Assembly (NCBI RefSeq): GCF_016859285.1
Contig: NC_053422.1
Location: 11,207,501 to 11,271,500, forward strand
DNA: 64,000 bases
Origin: Xiphias gladius
Taxonomy: Eukaryota; Chordata; Actinopteri; Istiophoriformes; Xiphiidae
Direction: 5' to 3'
Below the pieces are notes generated by a model. That model made no database searches. It was not told the DNA's origin and saw only the letters and a program-made list of their open reading frames with translations. This document shows positions 58,593 through 64,000 of the stretch, piece after piece (the first letter of the stretch is position 1; each line of letters opens with the position of its first letter). The position numbers were made by a program, and so were the translations under genes.

Positions 58593-60640
58593 ACGAGGTC
58601 AGGGGTCCCCTCACAGCATCAGTCGGGTTTGGAGTTGATTGCCAACCCGACTCACTTTTGGCACAAGACCTGGACCAGTAGGACACTGTGTAACATGATC
58701 CACTTGGTATTTTTTTTCATCTGTTCGAGACCAGTGCAGCTGTTCTGCACCCTACCTTTTACAAACTCTCATGTTGGAGGTACCCCAGACTTCCATTAAA
58801 ACTGTGATGATTTTACTGAGTGACATATCCATTCAAAGTATGACCACTCACTGGATGTGGGAGAATTTGGCAGAGGTTTGGACTGATGCCTATGCACTTT
58901 CTGATGACCTAAAGGACCATGCCTCCTAGACTAGTTGTTCTTGTCCTCAGCTGAACTTTCTTATTGTAGGTGCTCATGCCAAAATAACACCTGAATAGTG
59001 AGTGGTATGAATGTGAAAACACTATGTATCCATAGATGCTAAGAAAAAGACTCAATTACACTAAAGAAAAAGGAAATTCCTGAAGTTTTAAGAAGTAGAC
59101 TGAATACAAGTATATTGTTCAAAGCATTAAATAGTTTGAAATGGGATAATTGTGGAAATCTGTCACTAAGAATGTTTAAGCTTAAGATAAATCATGACAA
59201 TCATTCATTTTGCAGCATTTTAGTTTATGGGACAACATTAAGATATCTGAGAGAATTATTTGTTATCATGTCCATGGTATTTGAACTGTTATTTATATTT
59301 TTTTCTTCCAAGTTTGCACCATCTGAACAGTTTTTTTCAATTCTGCATTGTTTTAAAAATGTTTTCATTGGAAATATTCAGCACTTGTTTTTATCATCCC
59401 GTTACAGAAAACTTTGTTGTTAGTGTGTGCTGTGTTTTTGTGTAACTTCAGCCGTGAGCCTTACATCTCGTTTTGCCAGTTCCTCTTGAGTAACAAAACT
59501 AGGCTGTTAACAATTAACTTCCTGGTCAACCAGAATCGAGTCACCCTCTGGTTCTTGATGTCTTAAATGGTGTAAATACTGCAGTGATTGTTTCATGGGT
59601 ATTTGGTATGGTGGTGCAAATCTGTGATGGTGTCTACAGTCTGTCATGTTTGTCATGAGGGTGGTACTGATAATGTCTGTGTTGGTTTACATGTCTTTTC
59701 CCCCCTTCCGCCACATCTTACACAGCCACTGTGTTCCTCTTGGTAAATCCAGATGAGTAATACTGGTTTTAAGTGATGCAGCATTTTCTGGTACAAGATT
59801 TAATGGCTCATTACTCTGCAGGATACAGCCTGTCTTTTGTGCACCTTTCTCATTTGTGCCACAGAGGATTTTTTTTTCTTCTTTCTGTATTCCTTGTTAC
59901 AAAACATGTCATGTCTTTGAAATAGGGAACTTCTATGCTGTGTATAATGAACAGTATTTCCTCTTTAACGGTTTTTCCCAAGAGATGTCAGCATTAGCTC
60001 TCCCAGTTGACAAAAATATTCACATTTATGACAATAATTTACTTTGCTCAGTATCTCCTCCATTGTAGTGATGCCAGAAAAAGCCCAGAGGTTTTCTTTT
60101 CAGATGCTCCAGGAACTCAGCTTCAAAATATTTTAGCCATGGAGACAATGTGAGCACATGACGTAATGTGACAACGCTGACAATCATGGCACTTAAAAGG
60201 ATAACCCTGTTAGGCTGAAGTTGCTCTATTCTTGGAAAGTTTCTTCTGCCTTATTGCCGTCAGAACACTAGATTCTTCTGTTGGCCTCAATTAAAACAAG
60301 CTTTGCCAAAAGGTGAATTGGGCCCGAAGGAATAGTTTCTGGTGATTCAGATGTGGAAGAACCATCGTACAATTGCCCGCAAGTTACTCACTTTGTCTAT
60401 AGAAATACTACCCTCATCATGTCAAACAGAAAAATCAGCATAATCGATAACCTCTGATTTTAAGTGTTGTCTTATGCCACTGTACCAACCAATGTATTTG
60501 TGTGGATTCACTGTGCTTCTTGTGTTCAGTTTCTGTTCAGAAAAATTAAGGTACACGTAAAGGTACGCAAGGAAACACTCGCACCTGTTTTCAAATTTTC
60601 AGATTTTTTTGGTACTTTTAATTTATTTAACAGAAATAAA
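58593..60640 (+). other. Presumed ocrl 3' UTR
   Basis: About 2 kb of AT-rich non-coding sequence follows the ocrl stop. The clearest AATAAA is at 60,635-60,640. No repeats of the families seen elsewhere were found here, which fits a transcribed UTR. Shorter transcripts cannot be excluded. Confidence 0.5.
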
Positions 60641-60858
60641 ACTAAGTATAAAGCTGTTTTGTGTTCCTGTTCAACATAAATTTGTGGAAGGCCTGTTGAC
60701 CGCTTCATGTTAAGAAAGACAACTGTGCATTGGTTTTTGGGGCTCACTCTTCAGGTACATGTGAAATCGTTACTGGCTGATGCTCATCCTATAGTTGGTC
60801 TCCTCAGTGGCCTATGAGAGATCTTTCACCTCAGTGCTACATTCTCATTCCCTGTGAA

Positions 60859-60865
60859 TATAAAA
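60859..60865 (+). promoter_or_regulatory. TATA box of the intermediate-filament gene
   Basis: TATAAAA in GTGAATATAAAACCCC stands 76 bases upstream of the ATG. It predicts a leader of about 45 nt. The gene starts less than 0.3 kb after the likely ocrl polyadenylation site. Confidence 0.65.
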
Positions 60866-60934
60866 CCCCCAGCATGGACCTGCTGTCTCTGTTTGCCTAT
60901 TTTGTTTTAGCCCACTTTGAACCCATCAGAGGCC

Positions 60935-62374
60935 ATGGCCTTACTCAGAGTGTCCTCTTACCGTAAGCTGTTTGATGATGTTACCTGGAGTCTAAATGGA
61001 GGGTTCGGTATGCAGTGTACAGGGCAGTACCGAGCCTCTGTCAGGTCAGTGTGGTTCTCTGCCCTGGAGGGCGACTTAATTTGATCTAGACTAGCTAGTA
61101 AGGTGTTAGTGACCACTTAAAAATATGTAGATTTAAAGATGTTTTTGACCAGAAGCAAATGTTTCAGGGCTAAGTTCATCAATTTGGGTGTTGTGATTTT
61201 CAAGGTTTACATTGTACTTGTGTGAAACCATTTAATTAGAAACCATTGAATAAAAATTTAGTGATTTATTTAGTGAATATAAACGCTAAGTAGGGGTGTT
61301 TAAAGTTAAGTGTTAGCCCTGAGGGAAGGTGATGAATGGTGATGAAAAATATGTCATCATGGTCTACAGTGTTCATTTACAGTGACAGGTAGGGCAGAAA
61401 TGCAATGAAGCGTTTAAAGAATGATGCTTTACTTAAAATAGCTTTTTGTTTTACTTCATTTACTCACTCCAGTAGCCTCTAATGAATATATGACTGTGTA
61501 GTATATGCATACTTCAAGGTGGGTCAAATAATCTCCTCTGGGGTCCTCCAAAAAAACTCAGTGCAGTCTATGGTACTTAGTGTCCTTTCCTCAGGGTTGC
61601 GGCCGTTGACAAGTGTGACTGTGACAAGTTCGACTTTGCGGCTGCCAAGTCGCTCAACAAGGAAGGTCTGAACAGGTTTGTCCAGGACCGCACTACCATC
61701 GCTGCCCTCAATGACCGCCTGGTCAGGCTTATTGAACTGGTGAGGACAAACGCTGTTACTGCTCCTGGCGACACATCAGCACTTTATTTTCCCTCTGCTG
61801 CTGCGTCATGCTTTTGTTCTTGGTAGATGATGCAGTGAATCTATATATATTTTAAACATGTACCTGACTTTTCCCGTGTTCTCTGTGCCCTGTAGGCCCG
61901 TAGTTTTGAGGAGGAGAATGAGTCTCTTGAATGTGAGATTGTGGAGCTAGAGGAGAAGCTGAACAGTCAACAAGCCTCCTCAAGAACCACTTCTGCTGTG
62001 GCTCAACCTGACCATAGCTTGAATGCAGTTGTGGAAAGACTGCGCAAGGAGAGGGTAGGGTGCTGCTGCTCCTCGGTGTGTCTGTTGCATTTTTCACTGT
62101 GATGGCATGCCTAAATCAAGTTTTCTCATACAGTCCATTGCACATCTCGTCCAATCCCATCCCTTTCATTTTACTACAGTTTGTACAGTGACAGGCAGAC
62201 CAGATTTATATCCCCGTTAAGATCCATCGCTGTCTTCCCTGCGTCTCCTTGCAGCTAGAGATTCTGTGTGAATCTGAGGAGCTACAGAAAGAGCTTGACT
62301 GTCTGAAGGAAGGCTACGAGAAGGCGGCACAGCAGAGGATCCTCCTCCAGCAAGAACGACAAGATGTTGCTGAG
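60935..62374 (+). CDS. Intermediate-filament protein (type III-like), 5' part only
   Basis: Four exons join in frame: 60935-61044, 61595-61739, 61896-62054 and 62255-62374, giving 178 residues; the last ends at a GT donor with no stop, so the gene continues past the window. A short head (MALLRVSSYRKLFDDVTWSL) resembles vimentin/desmin SYRR/KLF heads. Rod coil 1A follows: DRTTIAALNDRLVRLIELAR, then SFEEENESLECEIVELEEKL, the IF helix-initiation signature (consensus LNDRFA.YIEKVR.LE..N). A linker rich in Ser/Gln/Ala precedes coil 1B (VVERLRKERLEILCESEELQ, then YEKAAQQRILLQQERQDVAE). Introns split coil 1A and 1B, unlike typical type III genes, whose first exon covers head to mid-1B. Candidates are a fish vimentin-related or beaded-filament-like member; I could not choose one. 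No later exon was found before 64,000. Confidence 0.8.
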
Positions 62375-62918
62375 GTAATAGTTGTAAATACAACAGCCTT
62401 ATACATGGGGCCTTGTTGGAAGAGGACAACTGATAAGTTAGTGGAAGCCACGGCTGGAAGAAAGCTGCAAGGAGGGAAGATGCAAAGGTAACGAAGAAAA
62501 GTGACAACTTACTGAGTTTCATAACTGAAAATTTAATGGCTTATTGTAAAGTGAAAAAAAAAAAACGGGATGAGTTTTTCACTTAACAATAAGCATTAAC
62601 CCTGCAGTCATAGATCATAGTAAGTCATTAGTACTAAACACTTTCTAGCCTGCATACTAACAAATACAACATTGGTAACTGTGCTTTCTGTAATAATGGT
62701 GGTACAACAAAAAGTAGAAATGCTATCTAAACCTCTCTTGTAGTCCTGCTAACCAATATTAGTTGCCTTTTATATAGGTGATACGATATACTTTATGATG
62801 AATATTGCAGTCCGATTTACACTACAAAGCTACAGAGAGCACTATGCTTTATCACCTTATTTTTGACTGGTGTTTAATTCTAGCTTCTTTTTAGAGCACC
62901 ATTAACTGCAAATAAAAA

Positions 62919-62970
<52 letters not shown>

Positions 62971-64000
62971 CCACCTGAGGAACATAGTTGGCAGTGGCTT
63001 TTTCAGCCCTTGGTATTGTCTTTCAGGCTGCATACTGCCCCAGCCACCTTCACCAACAAGGCATGACAGCCTGTATTTAGCCTGAGAGTTTGAAACCCAG
63101 GGCAAAAAAAAACAACCAAAAACCCCTGCCAAGCACTGGCTTCTGCTCCTTAAGCTTATGTATGGTAATAACTGAAGGTGACTCAGATGAGTATCACTGG
63201 ACCTTTCTAATTGTAATTAGTAAAGGAATGTTTTAGTGCAAGTTTTTATATGGTCAAGTTTAGATAAAAAGTTCAAAATGGTTATGTTTAGGTTATAAAT
63301 AGACGTGATTAGGGTTAGACAAAGTAATGATAATAAACAGTAATTATAATAACGGCAATAATGATAAACCAATTAATCAATAAAAAAATAATTTGTCATA
63401 ATTTATGACTATTAAATGAATATGCTTGAACTGTACATTATCAGACCTTTGTTGTGATAATGTACTGTAAGCACTAGATGGCAGTGTTGTCAAGGCGTCC
63501 TCCTGAGTCAGCGAAACTTGGCACAGCTGTTCCTCCTTAGCGCTACCCAATGGATGTTGATCACCAGCAGTCTCACAGTCTGGGCTGGTGGCCCACTGCA
63601 ACCTGAGCCACCAACTTTTCCAAACCCTCTCCCCTCCCTCACACATGTCAGAGGCCATCTCCTCCCGGCCGGACCAGATGCGAGGGAGGCTTTAATTTCT
63701 CCCTCACAGATGAAATGCAACCTGTAATTCGGTGCCGTAATGTTCCTGCTGGCTCAGTTCTCTGGTTCTGAATTGGAAGCAGCTGCAGAGCGACAAGACC
63801 TGGTGGGAAATCAGCAGGGAGGTAGAGGAGGAGCAGAGATGTGGAGGAGAGGAGCAAATACTACACAGCTCAATCCACAAATAGCTCCAGTTCTCTCAAC
63901 ATAATGGCAGACCAACTGACTGTGATGAAACAAGGCATGTTTGGTTTATTTTTGAATTATACTACTGGATATTGTGTTGCTATCCCTCTTCCAATTTTGC
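62375..64000. other. Intermediate-filament gene intron, no exon recognised
   Basis: The rod should continue with a coil 1B exon, but none is visible. The stretch holds a poly(A)-(TA)n tract at 62,911-62,968 and a GC-richer patch at 63,520-63,850 without a splice-flanked open frame. It is therefore most likely intron. Confidence 0.45.
62911..62968 (+). repeat. A-run followed by (TA)n microsatellite
   Basis: About 26 A bases are followed by about 15 TA units and TTTT. Confidence 0.95.

Noticed and set aside
1-64000. Retroviral, Polinton, CRISPR, toxin or bacterial-type features
   Set aside because: None seen: no LTR pairs, capsid, integrase or envelope signatures, and no spaced repeat arrays.

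Overview
The window is vertebrate nuclear DNA from a ray-finned (teleost) fish, most likely a percomorph. It holds multi-exon genes with GT-AG (and two U12-type) introns, low overall GC, and many teleost-type MITEs, Tc1 and LINE remnants and CA microsatellites. The proteins read from the exons match known vertebrate families. No bacterial, CRISPR, phage or retroviral features were seen. All gene models were built by eye from splice sites, reading-frame continuity and remembered family sequences; no search or transcript data were used.

Layout: 1-1,869 is repeat-rich upstream sequence with a TATA-less promoter. mcts1 (+, 1,870-5,084, 6 exons) converges on c1galt1c1 (-, 7,574-8,527, one coding exon); a hAT MITE with clear target-site duplication lies between them. 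From 8.5 to 14.7 kb are the putative c1galt1c1 promoter (about 10.4-10.9 kb) and dispersed repeats. The urotensin II-related neuropeptide gene urp1 (+, 14,758-17,698, 5 exons, TATA promoter) converges on clic2 (-, 18,528-23,315, 6 exons, TATA promoter). An eva1c-like gene (+, 27,076-32,664, 8 exons) encodes a signal peptide, two SUEL lectin domains, a membrane span and an Eva-1/FAM176 tail. ocrl (+, 35,780-58,592, 24 coding exons including a 24-nt microexon) fills the middle; its introns carry a Tc1 copy, a Tc1 inverted-repeat-only derivative, an L2-like LINE tail, a retrocopy and microsatellites. A TATA-driven intermediate-filament gene starts at 60,935 and runs off the window.

The genes do not form one pathway. 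mcts1 acts in translation reinitiation and ribosome recycling, c1galt1c1 in mucin-type O-glycosylation, urp1 is a secreted peptide, clic2 a GST-fold redox protein, eva1c-like a membrane guidance-type receptor, ocrl a phosphoinositide 5-phosphatase of endosomes and trans-Golgi, and the last gene a cytoskeletal rod protein. Human MCTS1, C1GALT1C1, OCRL and CLIC2 are all X-linked (Xq24-q28), so the block looks like conserved synteny.

The most interesting signals are: two U12-type introns in ocrl (one AT-AC), a microexon that changes the residue after the clathrin box, a composite MITE (one hAT MITE inside another, seen three times with an empty site for comparison), clusters of GCTAAC/GTTAGC hexamers at all three TATA-less promoters and at none of the TATA promoters, a perfect 16-bp hairpin, and an unidentified retrocopy inside ocrl.
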